Origin: Escherichia hormaechei_A
Lineage (GTDB): Bacteria > Pseudomonadota > Gammaproteobacteria > Enterobacterales > Enterobacteriaceae
Assembly: GCA_042434945.1 (NCBI GenBank)
Contig: CP170191.1
Coordinates: 992,001-1,056,000, forward strand
Direction: 5' to 3'
DNA length: 64,000 nt
Notes under the pieces: generated by a model
The model's input: the letters and a program-made list of their open reading frames with translations, nothing else
Told to the model about the DNA's origin: nothing
Database searches by the model: none
Shown: positions 8,177-16,993 of the stretch, one piece after another
Layout of the letters: each line of letters opens with the position of its first letter
Position numbering within the stretch: position 1 is the first letter of the stretch
Translations under genes and position numbers: made by a program

Positions 8177-9629
8177 CCTGAGCCAGCGCCTGACGCTGCT
8201 GTTTACGGCGTTACTGCTGCTCTGCGCCACCGTCGCCTGTGCGGTGCAGCTCTACAGTAGCATGCAGTACGGCAATGCGATGGTGCAGCGGCTCTCCGGT
8301 GGGCTGGCGCAGCAGATTGTGCAGCGGGAAGCGATTCTGGATGCGCAGGGCAGGGTGGATCGCAGCGCCTTAAAACCGCTGTTCGACCGGCTGATGACCT
8401 TTAATCCGAGCGTCGAGCTGTATGTTGTCTCGCCAGATGGCGATATCCTGGCCGATGCCGCCCCGCCGGGGCACATTCAGCGGCAAAAAATTGACCTCGT
8501 GCCGATACAGAATTTCCTCAGCGGGACGGTGATGCCGGTGTTTGGCGACGATCCCCGAAGCCAGAATAAGAAAGTCTTCAGCGCCACCCCGCTGCGGCAG
8601 GACGGTGAGCTGAAGGGGTATCTGTACATTATTTTGCAGGGGGAGGAGTCCAACGCGCTGGCGGAGATGGCCTGGCACAAAGCGCTCTGGAGTACGGCGC
8701 TGTGGTCGATGCTGCTGGTGGCGCTGTTTGGTCTGCTGGCGGGGTTGCTGCTCTGGTACTGGGTGACGCGCCCGGTTAAAGAGCTCACGCTGGACGTGGC
8801 CGGGCTGGAGCAGGACAGCATCAGCGCGATTAAGCAGCTGGCGGCCCAGCCGCTTGAGCCTGCCGGCCAGGATGAAGTGGCGATCCTGCGCAATACCTTT
8901 ATCGAGCTGGCGCGCAAAATCACCTCTCAGTGGGATCGGCTGGCCGACAGCGACCGCCAGCGCCGGGAGTTTATCGCCAACATTTCGCACGACTTACGCA
9001 CCCCGCTGACGTCGCTGCTGGGTTATCTGGAAACGCTGTCGCTGAAATCCGCAACGCTGTCGCCGCAGGAGCATCAGCAGTACCTCGCTACCGCGCTGCG
9101 TCAGGGGCAAAAGGTACGCCATCTGTCGCAGCAGCTGTTCGAGCTGGCGCGTCTTGAGCACGGCGGCATCAAGCCCCAGCGCGAGCGTTTTGCCATGGCT
9201 GAACTGATTTCCGACGTGGCGCAAAAGTTTGAACTCGCTGCCCGCACGCGTGAGTTAAATCTGCACATTGACGTCCCGGGTCCGCTGCCGCAGGTGTTGG
9301 CCGATGTTTCCATGATTGAACGGGTGGTGACGAATCTGCTGGATAATGCGATACGCCATACCCCAGCAGGTGGAGACATTCGTCTGGCGGTGTGGCAGGA
9401 GAACGACCGGTTACAGGTTGAAGTGGCCGACAGCGGAACGGGTGTTGATGCCGCATTACGGGACGATCTGTTCCAGCGTCCGTCAGCGTTAAATCCACAG
9501 GCCTCGCGGGAGCACCGGGGCGGGTTAGGGCTGTTAATCGTGAAAAGAATGCTGGAGCTGCACGGCGGGGGGATCAGGCTGATGGAGTCCGTGAGCGGGG
9601 CACGGTTCAGGTTCTTTGTGCCGCTTTAA
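8160..9629 (+). CDS. Membrane sensor histidine kinase (HAMP-type)
   Basis: The sensor kinase partner of the preceding regulator, about 489 residues. It has an N-terminal membrane segment (about residues 10-32), a periplasmic sensor domain of about 150 residues, a second membrane segment (near 180-205) and a HAMP linker. The H box is ISHDLRTPLTSLLGYLE with phospho-accepting His277, followed by the N box NLLDNAIRHTP and glycine-rich boxes DSGTGVDA and GGLGLLIVKRML. The ATG at 8160 has GGAG at 8149-8152; the longer open frame from 8094 lies inside the regulator. The sensor domain gives no ligand clue. Insertion between rlmC and artJ suggests acquisition or lineage-specific retention. Confidence 0.92.
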   Translation: MMRRFSLSQRLTLLFTALLLLCATVACAVQLYSSMQYGNAMVQRLSGGLAQQIVQREAILDAQGRVDRSALKPLFDRLMTFNPSVELYVVSPDGDILADAAPPGHIQRQKIDLVPIQNFLSGTVMPVFGDDPRSQNKKVFSATPLRQDGELKGYLYIILQGEESNALAEMAWHKALWSTALWSMLLVALFGLLAGLLLWYWVTRPVKELTLDVAGLEQDSISAIKQLAAQPLEPAGQDEVAILRNTFIELARKITSQWDRLADSDRQRREFIANISHDLRTPLTSLLGYLETLSLKSATLSPQEHQQYLATALRQGQKVRHLSQQLFELARLEHGGIKPQRERFAMAELISDVAQKFELAARTRELNLHIDVPGPLPQVLADVSMIERVVTNLLDNAIRHTPAGGDIRLAVWQENDRLQVEVADSGTGVDAALRDDLFQRPSALNPQASREHRGGLGLLIVKRMLELHGGGIRLMESVSGARFRFFVPL

Positions 9630-9635
9630 GAAATT

Positions 9636-9697
9636 GCCGGGTGGCGGCTTCGCCTTACCCGGCCTACAGACCACCCCCGTAGGCCAGGTCACCCGGC
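9636..9697. repeat. REP pair between the kinase gene and artJ
   Basis: A full REP unit (9636-9667, GCCGGGTGGCGGCTTCGCC...) is followed by a shortened inverted one (9679-9697, GTAGGCCAGGTCACCCGGC). It lies between the converging kinase gene and artJ. Confidence 0.8.
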
Positions 9698-9705
9698 AAA
9701 AAAGG

Positions 9706-10437
9706 TTATTGCGGGAACCACTGCTCGCTGATTTTCTGGTATGTGCCGTCAGCTTTGATCGCTTTCAGCGCGCCGTTCAGTTTCTCAAGCAGAGCCTTGT
9801 TATCCGGACGCACGGCAATACCGAGGCCAGTGCCGAAATACTGCGGATCGGTCACTTTCTCCGTCGCTGTACCCAGCTGCGGGTTGGTTTTCAGCCACTC
9901 ATTCACGACCGCGGTGTCGCCAAATACGCCATCAATACGGCCATTTTTCAGGTCGATAATGGCGTTCTGGTAGCTGTCGTAGGCCACGGTTTTCACTTCA
10001 GGATGCTTGTCCTGGAGGTATTTCTGGTGTGTGGTGCCGTTCTCCATGCCGATGCGCTTGCCTTTCAGCTCGTCGAAAGATTTATAAGCCCCTTTCTTCG
10101 CAATCACCACCGCAGAGTTCGCGTAGTACGGGTCGGTGAACGCGACCTGCTTGCTGCGCTCTGGCGTGATGTCCATGCCGGAGATCACCGCGTCGTACTT
10201 TTTAAATTTCAGGGACGGGATCAGGCTGTCAAATGCGTGGTTAGTAAAGGTGCAGTCGGCCTGCATCTGCTTGCACAGCGCTTTCGCCAGGTCGATGTCG
10301 AAGCCGACGATCTGGTTGCTGGCATCCAGCGATTCAAACGGCGGATAGGTGGCAGAAACGCCGAAATTGATTTTATCGGCGGCGGATGCGCCAGCGGCGA
10401 AGGTTGCGAGTAATGCGGCCAGAACTAACTTTTTCAT
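9706..10437 (-). CDS. artJ: Arginine-binding periplasmic protein ArtJ
   Basis: A 243-residue periplasmic binding protein for L-arginine that serves the ArtPQM importer. The signal peptide is MKKLVLAALLATFAAGASA, cut before ADKINFG. The binding-protein core YPPFESLDASNQIVGFDIDL is followed by GMDITPERSKQV and GTTHQKYLQDKHPEV. The ATG at 10437 is chosen over the open frame to 10488 because it gives the signal peptide. Unlike artM, the sequence differs clearly from the K-12 protein as I remember it, so this gene belongs to a diverged block. Tandem ARG boxes lie upstream at 10507-10545. Confidence 0.94.
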   Translation of the reverse strand: MKKLVLAALLATFAAGASAADKINFGVSATYPPFESLDASNQIVGFDIDLAKALCKQMQADCTFTNHAFDSLIPSLKFKKYDAVISGMDITPERSKQVAFTDPYYANSAVVIAKKGAYKSFDELKGKRIGMENGTTHQKYLQDKHPEVKTVAYDSYQNAIIDLKNGRIDGVFGDTAVVNEWLKTNPQLGTATEKVTDPQYFGTGLGIAVRPDNKALLEKLNGALKAIKADGTYQKISEQWFPQ

Positions 10438-10506
10438 TGTAATGCTCCCGTCTGTCAATCTTGTCATTATGCGCCGTGTCTGCGGCATGGATGTACAATG
10501 CCACTC

Positions 10507-10545
10507 AATGAATTTATATGCAATAAATATGATTAAATATTATTT
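10507..10545 (-). promoter_or_regulatory. Tandem ARG boxes (ArgR operators) upstream of artJ
   Basis: Two 18-base sites separated by 3 bases match the ArgR consensus WNTGAATWWWWATTCANW. The first (10507-10524) reads AATGAATTTATATGCAAT with one mismatch; the second (10528-10545) has about three. Paired 18-bp boxes with a 3-bp gap are the standard arrangement for arginine repression. This suits artJ, which is repressed by ArgR in E. coli. Confidence 0.75.
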
Positions 10546-10551
10546 AATGCA

Positions 10552-10585
10552 TAAAAAAATGCGGGTAACCCATCAGGTTACCCGC
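10552..10585 (-). terminator. Intrinsic terminator after artM
   Basis: A 10-bp stem (GCGGGTAACC pairing with GGTTACCCGC around CATCA) is followed on the minus strand by a run of T (plus-strand A-run at 10553-10559). It ends the artPIQM transcript and directly abuts the artJ operator region. Confidence 0.85.
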
Positions 10586-10616
10586 ACTACGAAAACAGCT
10601 TTATGCATTAAGTCGA

Positions 10617-11285
10617 TTAATTTCGCCGTTCGAATGCCAGCGCTTTGCGCTCGATCAGACGCATCATCAGCGTCAGCAGGCCGTTAACGACCAGGTAAAT
10701 AATCCCTGCCGCACCGAACACCATTACATCGTAGGTGCGTCCGTACAACAACTGGCTGTATCCCATCACTTCCATCAGCGTAATGGTGTATGCCAGAGAG
10801 GTACTTTTGAATACCAGCACCACTTCGTTGGAATAAGAAGAGAGCGAGCGTTTAAAGGCATACGGCAGCAGGATCGCCAGCGTATCTTTTTTGCTCATTC
10901 CCAGGGCGCTACAGGACTGCCACTGACCTTCCGGGATCGCACGAATTGCACCGTAAAACAGCTGCGTGGTATACGCCGCACTATTCAGCGACAACGCAAT
11001 CAGCGCACATAACCACGGTTCTGACAACAAATGCCACAGTGCCGGATACTCCTGCAAAGTCGGAAACTGGCCCGGCCCGTAATAAATCAGGAAGATCTGC
11101 ACCAGCAGCGGCGTACCGGTAAACAGCGTGATATAACCCCGCACCAGCCACACCAGCACCGGCGTTTTCAGCGTCAGGATGATGGTAAAAATCAATGCCA
11201 GAATCAGTGCCACAATCAGCGAGGCAACGGTTAGCGTCAGGCTGGTGTGTAGCCCTTTCATCAGTTCGGGTAAATACTCAAACAT
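10617..11285 (-). CDS. artM: Arginine ABC transporter permease ArtM
   Basis: A 222-residue inner-membrane permease of the polar amino-acid family that pairs with ArtQ. Hydrophobic segments lie near residues 15-38, 50-70, 90-110 and 185-208. The sequence appears identical to K-12 ArtM from memory, whereas the neighbouring artJ is diverged. The start overlaps the artQ stop by one base, indicating coupling. It is the last gene of artPIQM. Confidence 0.95.
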   Translation of the reverse strand: MFEYLPELMKGLHTSLTLTVASLIVALILALIFTIILTLKTPVLVWLVRGYITLFTGTPLLVQIFLIYYGPGQFPTLQEYPALWHLLSEPWLCALIALSLNSAAYTTQLFYGAIRAIPEGQWQSCSALGMSKKDTLAILLPYAFKRSLSSYSNEVVLVFKSTSLAYTITLMEVMGYSQLLYGRTYDVMVFGAAGIIYLVVNGLLTLMMRLIERKALAFERRN

Positions 11286-12001
11286 TAGCTGGGCCTCCGC
11301 TCAAAACGTGTCGCGCGCAGGTCAATGCGTTTGAGAATGTACTGACTGAGCAGGGTGATCACCAGGTAAATCGCCGCCGCCACAATGTACCAGGTAAATG
11401 GTTCCTGGGTACGAGTAGCGATGCTTTTTGTTTGCAGCATTAAATCATTCACACTAATCAAACTGACCAGCGCGGTATCTTTCAGCAGCACCAGCCACTG
11501 GTTACCGAGGCCAGGCAGCGCATGACGCCACATCTGCGGCATCACCAGACGGAAAAAGATAGCCGATTTCGACAGCCCCAGCGCCTGACCAGACTCCCAC
11601 TGACCCACCGGCACCGCTTTCAACGCGCCCCGAAGCGTTTGCGAGGCATAGGCGGCATACAGCAGTGACAGAGCGATGACACCACAAAGGAACGGGCTAA
11701 CGTCGAAGTTCTCAATGTCCATCTGCACTGGGATCTGCACGAACCCAAGATTGATAGTGAAGCCATCCGAAAGCGTCAGCAGCAGCTGCGAGGAGCCAAA
11801 ATAGATAAACAGCACCACCAGAATTTCTGGCAGGCCACGCAGAATGGTTACCAGCGCTGAACCTGCCCACGCGACAGGACGCCATTTTGCCGACTCCCAT
11901 ACCGCAAAGAACATCGCCAGCGCCAGCCCGACAATCAATGCACAAACGGCAAGGCCGACGGTCATCCCGGCGGCGCTTGCTAAAGGAAAAAATTCATTCA
12001 T
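11285..12001 (-). CDS. artQ: Arginine ABC transporter permease ArtQ
   Basis: A 238-residue membrane permease and partner of ArtM, starting [20 protein letters not shown]. Several membrane segments are visible, and the ATPase-docking loop is [19 protein letters not shown]. It lies 6 bases after artI and overlaps artM by one base. K-12-like sequence. Confidence 0.95.
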
Positions 12002-12007
12002 CAGGAA

Positions 12008-12739
12008 TTACTTCTGGAACCATTTGTTGTAGATGGTTTCGTAAGTGCCATCTTTCTTCACTTTTTCCAGCGCAGTGTTGAGTTTCTGCTGCAGCTCAGT
12101 GTTGCCCTGACGTACCGCGATGCCGAGGCCAGTGCCGAAGTAATCTTTATCGGTCACTTTGTCGCCCACCGCCGCCAGTTTCGGGTTATCTTTCAGCCAC
12201 TCAGTGACCACTGCGGTGTCACCGAAGACGCCGTCGATACGCCCGTTTTGCAGATCCAGTTTTGCGTTCTGGTAGCTGTCATACGGAACGGTAGTGATTT
12301 CCGGGTGCTTATCCATAATGAATTTCTGGTGTGTCGTCCCGTTCTGTACGCCGACTTTTTTTCCTTTCAGCTGATCAACACTGGTGTATTTGCCTTGCTG
12401 ACCCACAAACAGGGCAGAGTTGTCATAGTACGGGGTGGTAAACAGCACCTGCTTTTCACGCTCCGGAGTGATATCCATGCCCGCCATCACGGCTTCTACG
12501 CGACGGAATTTCAGGCTTGGGATCAGGCTGTCAAACGCCTGGTTAGAGAAAGTGCAGGTTGCATCAATCTCTTTACACAGCGCTTGTGCCAGGTCGACGT
12601 CAAAACCAACGATCTGGTTGTTTGCATCAATCGATTCAAACGGAGGATAGGAGGCTTCGGTAGCAAAACGAATGGTTTCGGCAGCTGTGGCGGAAAGACT
12701 AAAACCTGCAATTAACGCGGCAATCAGAACTTTTTTCAT
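12008..12739 (-). CDS. artI: ArtI, periplasmic binding protein of the Art system
   Basis: A 243-residue periplasmic binding protein paralogous to ArtJ. The signal peptide is MKKVLIAALIAGFSLSATAA, followed by ETIRFATEASYPPFESIDAN. It shares GFDVDLAQALCKEI, GMDITPEREKQV and GTTHQKF with ArtJ. In E. coli its ligand is less certain than that of ArtJ. It sits between artP and artQ in the artPIQM operon. K-12-like. Confidence 0.94.
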   Translation of the reverse strand: MKKVLIAALIAGFSLSATAAETIRFATEASYPPFESIDANNQIVGFDVDLAQALCKEIDATCTFSNQAFDSLIPSLKFRRVEAVMAGMDITPEREKQVLFTTPYYDNSALFVGQQGKYTSVDQLKGKKVGVQNGTTHQKFIMDKHPEITTVPYDSYQNAKLDLQNGRIDGVFGDTAVVTEWLKDNPKLAAVGDKVTDKDYFGTGLGIAVRQGNTELQQKLNTALEKVKKDGTYETIYNKWFQK

Positions 12740-12756
12740 TGTTGTTATCCCGAATC

Positions 12757-13485
12757 TTAGTGAGAGAGATAGTTTTTAAATGCTTCGGTTTGCGGCTCGG
12801 TAAAGCAGCTCGCGTCGCCTTGTTCTACGATATGACCATTTTCCATATACACCACTCGGCTGGCGGTTTTACGCGCCACTTCAACTTCGTGGGTGACGAT
12901 CACCTGGGTAATATTCGTTTCTGCCAGCTCACGAATGATGCTGACGATTTGTGCCGTAATTTCCGGGTCCAGTGCGGCGGTCGGTTCATCGAACAGCAGT
13001 ACCTGCGGTTCCATCATCAACGCACGGGCAATAGCAACACGCTGCTGCTGACCACCAGAAAGATGCAGCGGGTAACGATCGCTATAAGGTTTGAGACGCA
13101 GACGTTCCAGCAGTTTTTCTGCACGGGCCAGCGCCTGATCTTTACTCAACCCCAGTACACGGCAGGGCGCTTCAATCAGGTTTTGCTGCACGGTCAGATG
13201 CGGCCACAGGTTGTATTGCTGAAACACCATGCCAACGTTACGACGCAAATCGCGAATCGCTTTGTCAGAGGGTGTTTTGGTGAAATCGAAATGGTTGCCT
13301 GCAATGTTGAGCGTACCGGAGCGCGGCATCTCAAGCAGATTGAGTACACGCAGCAGCGAGCTTTTACCCGCGCCGCTGGGGCCAAGTAACACCAGCGTTT
13401 CGCCCTGTGGGCAATCCAGCGTGATATCGAACAGCGCCTGATGCGCGCCGTAGAAGCAATTAATGCCGTTTAATTGAATACTCAT
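12757..13485 (-). CDS. artP: Arginine ABC transporter ATP-binding protein ArtP
   Basis: The 242-residue ATPase of the Art importer and first gene of artPIQM. Walker [10 protein letters not shown], signature LSGGQQQR, Walker [14 protein letters not shown] and switch His in [10 protein letters not shown] are visible. The ATG at 13485 gives the E. coli N-terminus [15 protein letters not shown]; the open frame to 13584 runs into the promoter region. ARG-box-like sites lie upstream. Confidence 0.95.
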
Positions 13486-13540
13486 TGACACTCGTATACT
13501 GGCAGTCTGATAGCTATTGAGGTCGAAGATAGTACCTTTG

Positions 13541-13579
13541 ACAGAATAATTATGCAATATTTCTGCTTTAAAAGTTAAA
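13541..13579 (-). promoter_or_regulatory. Probable tandem ARG boxes upstream of artP
   Basis: The sequence at 13541-13558 (ACAGAATAATTATGCAAT) matches 16 of 18 positions of the ArgR consensus. A second, weaker match of about 14 of 18 follows after 3 bases at 13562-13579. Together with the artJ boxes, this suggests that ArgR controls both transcripts of the arginine importer. Confidence 0.55.
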
Positions 13580-13644
13580 AGCAAAGCGCATTATTCAATA
13601 AACATAGCACAAAATAACGGGGGCGGTGGTCGGCGAGCATAAAT

Positions 13645-13671
13645 GTCGGCATTCCTCACGAAATGCCGGAC
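13645..13671 (-). terminator. Possible terminator hairpin after ybjP
   Basis: An imperfect stem of 8-9 bp (GTCGGCATT against AATGCCGGAC) lies 32 bases beyond the ybjP stop. There is no strong T-run on the minus strand, so termination is uncertain. Confidence 0.35.
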
Positions 13672-13702
13672 AATTTACGGGGTTTATTGGTTGATCAAGG
13701 CG

Positions 13703-14221
13703 TTAGCGATTCTCGATGGACTGACGGAGCGTACCCGCCGTGGCATGAACGCTACCGCCTAAGTAACGCACATCGTCGATGACCCAACACTGGCCTTCCT
13801 GAATCATTAACACTTCATCCTGCCAGGTTTGCGTCCCCTGGGTGAGCTTCACGCGCAGGGGAATATTGCGTGCGTCGGTATTCGGTATGGTGGACGCGCT
13901 GGCGACGTCGGCGCTGTCCGGCAGCGTGGCGCGGCTGGAGAACGGATCGGATGACAGCAGGGCGTTGTGCTGCGGATCGCGCGAAGCGTCGGTGAGCAGT
14001 TTCGCCAGATTATCGCTCAGGTACGGGCGCAGGGCGGTCAGGTCATTACCGCGATGCTGAATACGGTAATCATAAAATTGTTGCGCCACGGCATCCGGGC
14101 CACCCTCAATACAAGGGCCGCTGCGGGTTCCGATATCCTTAAAGGCTGGCGTGACCGGCGTTGTGCAGGCGCTGAGCACCAGCGCGCATGGCACTAAAAG
14201 CGTTAAAGCAGAGTAGCGCAT
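13703..14221 (-). CDS. ybjP: YbjP family lipoprotein
   Basis: A 172-residue outer-membrane-type lipoprotein. The signal peptide ends in the lipobox LSAC with lipidated Cys19. The C-terminal part carries a DUF3828-like region. Function is unknown. The last 35 or so residues (MIQEGQCWVIDDVRYLGGSV onward) match K-12 YbjP exactly as I remember it, while the first two thirds differ at many positions. A mosaic switch therefore falls inside the gene, near 13800, without breaking the frame. Confidence 0.9.
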   Translation of the reverse strand: MRYSALTLLVPCALVLSACTTPVTPAFKDIGTRSGPCIEGGPDAVAQQFYDYRIQHRGNDLTALRPYLSDNLAKLLTDASRDPQHNALLSSDPFSSRATLPDSADVASASTIPNTDARNIPLRVKLTQGTQTWQDEVLMIQEGQCWVIDDVRYLGGSVHATAGTLRQSIENR

Positions 14222-14318
14222 GTTGATTTCCTTATTTATTAACTATCCTTTCAATCATAGCGTAACGAACCGATAATGCTGTCGCTAACGCATTGAACGC
14301 TAAAGAAGGAGAGAAAGT

Positions 14319-14642
14319 ATGCAATTTTCAACAACGCCAACCCTGGAAGGTCAACCGATTACCGAGTACTGCGGCGTGGTCACCGGTGAGGCGATTCTGG
14401 GCGCAAACATTTTCCGCGATTTCTTTGCCGGCATTCGGGATATCGTCGGGGGGCGCTCCGGCGCGTACGAGAAAGAGCTGCGTAAAGCGCGCGAGATTGC
14501 GTTTGAGGAGCTGGGCGAGCAGGCCAAAGCGCTGGGCGCGGATGCGGTGGTGGGCATTGATATCGACTACGAAACGGTCGGGAAAGATGCCAGCATGCTG
14601 ATGGTGAGCGTAAGCGGCACGGCGGTGAAGACCCGTCGATGA
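14319..14642 (+). CDS. ybjQ: YbjQ family protein
   Basis: A 107-residue cytosolic protein of the YbjQ (UPF0145) family, which forms pentameric rings in solved structures but has no agreed function. Family hallmarks EYCGVVTGEAILGANIFRD and GADAVVGIDIDYETVG are visible. A good ribosome binding site (AAGGAG) precedes the ATG. The TGA overlaps the amiD ATG (ATGA at 14639-14642), so both are likely co-translated. Diverged from K-12. Confidence 0.92.
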   Translation: MQFSTTPTLEGQPITEYCGVVTGEAILGANIFRDFFAGIRDIVGGRSGAYEKELRKAREIAFEELGEQAKALGADAVVGIDIDYETVGKDASMLMVSVSGTAVKTRR

Positions 14643-15469
14643 AGCGTTCGCTCTCAACCCTCCTGCTGGCGATGTTGCTGGCAGGATGCGCCTCGGAAGA
14701 GGGCATTGTTGATAAAGGCGCTTACGAGCTGGATACGCGCCATCAGGCGCAGGCGGCCTACCCGCGTATAAAGGTGCTGGTTATTCACTACACCGCCGAT
14801 GATTTCGACACCTCGCTTGCGACCCTGACCGATAAAAACGTCAGCTCTCACTATCTCATCCCCGCAAAGCCGCCAGCTCCGCAGGGCAAACCGCGTATCT
14901 GGCAGCTGGTCCCGGAGAGCGAACTGGCCTGGCATGCGGGCATCAGCTTCTGGCGTGGCACCAACCGCATAAATGATACCTCCGTCGGCATTGAGCTGGA
15001 AAACCGCGGCTGGCGGAAAACCGGTGACGTGAAAACCTTTACCCCCTTCGAACCGGGGCAAATTGCGGCGCTGATCCCGCTTGCCAGAGACATCATCGCC
15101 CGCTACGACATTAAACCGCAGAACGTGGTGGCACACTCGGATATCGCCCCGCAGCGTAAAGACGATCCTGGGCCACTGTTTCCTTGGCGCGAACTGGCGC
15201 AGCAGGGTATCGGAGCCTGGCCCGATCCGGGGCGCGTGAATTTTTATATCAACGGGCGACCGCATTATCAGCAGGTTGATACCGCAGCACTGCTCGATTT
15301 GCTGGCGCGCTACGGTTACGAGGTGCCAGAAAACAGTACGCCCGAACAGCAAAAACGCATCATCATGGTTTTCCAGATGCATTTCCGTCCGCAGTTATGG
15401 AGTGGCGTTGCAGATGTTGAAACCATGGCGATTGCTGAAGCACTTTTAGAGAAATACGGACAGGGGTAA
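14639..15469 (+). CDS. amiD: N-acetylmuramoyl-L-alanine amidase AmiD (lipoprotein)
   Basis: A 276-residue zinc amidase anchored to the outer membrane that cleaves the lactyl-L-alanine bond in murein and anhydro-muropeptides. The lipobox LLAGC places the lipidated Cys at residue 17. The Amidase_2 domain covers about residues 40-190, with zinc ligands in VLVIHYTADDF and VAHSDIAPQRKDDPGP. A C-terminal peptidoglycan-binding-like domain follows. The sequence is diverged from K-12 AmiD. It is the last backbone gene before the secretion island. Confidence 0.94.
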   Translation: MKRSLSTLLLAMLLAGCASEEGIVDKGAYELDTRHQAQAAYPRIKVLVIHYTADDFDTSLATLTDKNVSSHYLIPAKPPAPQGKPRIWQLVPESELAWHAGISFWRGTNRINDTSVGIELENRGWRKTGDVKTFTPFEPGQIAALIPLARDIIARYDIKPQNVVAHSDIAPQRKDDPGPLFPWRELAQQGIGAWPDPGRVNFYINGRPHYQQVDTAALLDLLARYGYEVPENSTPEQQKRIIMVFQMHFRPQLWSGVADVETMAIAEALLEKYGQG

Positions 15470-15734
15470 ACCTTCGGATTACCCCCGAATGAGTATATTT
15501 TAGCAAGTTTCTATCAGATTAATCTTAAGTACAAACTCATTTCATTTTTAGTTAATTGACTTAAAATTATCCGGATTTAAGATGGACATATAGCACGCTA
15601 AGTAATTTGGCGAATAAAAAATCTTCACACTTTTATTTTTATTCTTGACGTTTTCATCAGGAAAAATATTTATGGCTCGGTATGAATGCCGTTGCCATGC
15701 TTTTTAAAAATCACATCTTAAATCGGGTATAACC

Positions 15735-16358
15735 ATGTTAAGCATCTATGGAAAAAAATTACGTCCGCAACATGAAATGGAAAAGATCATTTCTGCAACC
15801 TCAGGCGTTGAAGAAAGAACATTAAAAAAATGGCAGAAAATTTCCACTTCTGATTCCGGCTATATTCATATTATCGTCAGCGGTGAAGTCGAATTTCGAC
15901 GTGAATCTGACGAACTGTGCATGTTCACCGTCACCGGGCAATGCATTTACGGCCTGTCGTCAATGTATTACAGCGCCACCCATATGTACGGCCTTGTTCG
16001 GACGAATACGGTTGTTCGCTCGATCAAGAAAGAGGTCTTCGCCCAGCTGATGACCGAAAAAAATCTGTGGCCAGAACTGACCAAAGTCCTTTCCTGGTAC
16101 ATCTGCATGCTGAGCAAACGTGATGATGTTCTGGTTGCCCGCAGTGCGTATTCCGTTGTCCGCGAATTTTTATATGAGATTAACGACCTGATTGTTCAAC
16201 AACAGCGTGATATTAACGTTTATGATTACATTCAGGAATACACTAACCTGGCACGTAGCACTATTATTAAAATCCTCTCCGATCTGAAAAAGGGTCAATA
16301 TATTGTGGTGGAAAAAGGTCGACTGCTTAACCTTACCGCACTGCCTGAAAAATATTAA
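15735..16358 (+). CDS. IprA-like winged-helix regulator (CRP fold)
   Basis: A 207-residue protein with a cNMP-binding-like N-terminal domain (IHIIVSGEVEFRRES, a beta-roll without a clear cAMP-pocket arginine) and a C-terminal winged helix. The tail (DYIQEYTNLARSTIIKILSD then GQYIVVEKGRLLNL, ending LPEKY) closely resembles E. coli IprA/YaiV as I remember it (NYIHQRTRVSRSVVAEVLAA, ending LPSEY). Paralogues of this family modulate stress or virulence genes. The gene is convergent with gspB, the stops overlapping by 2 bases, at the left edge of the island. It is a candidate island regulator, but that is inference. The 265-base AT-rich gap before it presumably holds its promoter. Confidence 0.8.
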   Translation: MLSIYGKKLRPQHEMEKIISATSGVEERTLKKWQKISTSDSGYIHIIVSGEVEFRRESDELCMFTVTGQCIYGLSSMYYSATHMYGLVRTNTVVRSIKKEVFAQLMTEKNLWPELTKVLSWYICMLSKRDDVLVARSAYSVVREFLYEINDLIVQQQRDINVYDYIQEYTNLARSTIIKILSDLKKGQYIVVEKGRLLNLTALPEKY

Positions 16359-16993
16359 TACCTGCTCCCGCCGTCTCCTTTTTCACTGAAAGGAGAACGG
16401 CTATTTCCACTGTTTTTTACACTGGCTTGTGAATTATCCTGCGTTTCGTCAACCGGCGGCGCGGGAATTTTTCCTTGAGAATAATCCTGCTCCTGCTCTT
16501 TTAGCGCCTGCTTAAATAATTCTGTTAATGATGACTCTTCACTGCCCGTGCTGGCGGGAGCGTTATCGTGCTCATGCGCTTCGGTCCCGGGTAAGGTATC
16601 CCGCGAGGCGTCGTGTGGCACCGCGCCGTCGGGCGCCTGCTGCCAGTCGCCATCATCACTGTTGATCGGCAGATCCTGCATCGATGGAACATCAACTGGC
16701 ACTGGCGCAGCTTTAGGCTGCGGATGCGGGAACGGTTTACTCACGTACACGTAATGCATATCCGAAAGCTGCGTTTCCGGTTTCGCAACGCTGGCGTTGA
16801 CCGGTTCAGGCGCCGGGTGGTGCAGGTTCCAGTAGACGTGCATATACAGGCCGACAACCAGCATGACGCAAAGCCCGACCAGCCATAACGCTGTTTTGCC
16901 GAATACGTTTTTCAGGCTGGGGAGACGGTACGAAAACCAGACCGCTTCCCCGGTTGTATAGCTGCGCTGGGCCGCAAGACAGATGGTCGACAT
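16355..16993 (-). CDS. gspB: Type II secretion accessory protein GspB
   Basis: A 212-residue bitopic inner-membrane protein. It has a cytoplasmic N-terminus of about 32 residues, one membrane segment (ALWLVGLCVMLVVGLYMHVY) and a long periplasmic proline- and acid-rich tail. GspB/ExeB proteins work with GspA to place the secretin GspD in the outer membrane across the murein layer. The start overlaps the gspA stop by one base, the classic gspAB arrangement. The low-complexity periplasmic tail makes the call rest on position and topology more than on sequence. Confidence 0.82.
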   Translation of the reverse strand: MSTICLAAQRSYTTGEAVWFSYRLPSLKNVFGKTALWLVGLCVMLVVGLYMHVYWNLHHPAPEPVNASVAKPETQLSDMHYVYVSKPFPHPQPKAAPVPVDVPSMQDLPINSDDGDWQQAPDGAVPHDASRDTLPGTEAHEHDNAPASTGSEESSLTELFKQALKEQEQDYSQGKIPAPPVDETQDNSQASVKNSGNSRSPFSEKGDGGSRY

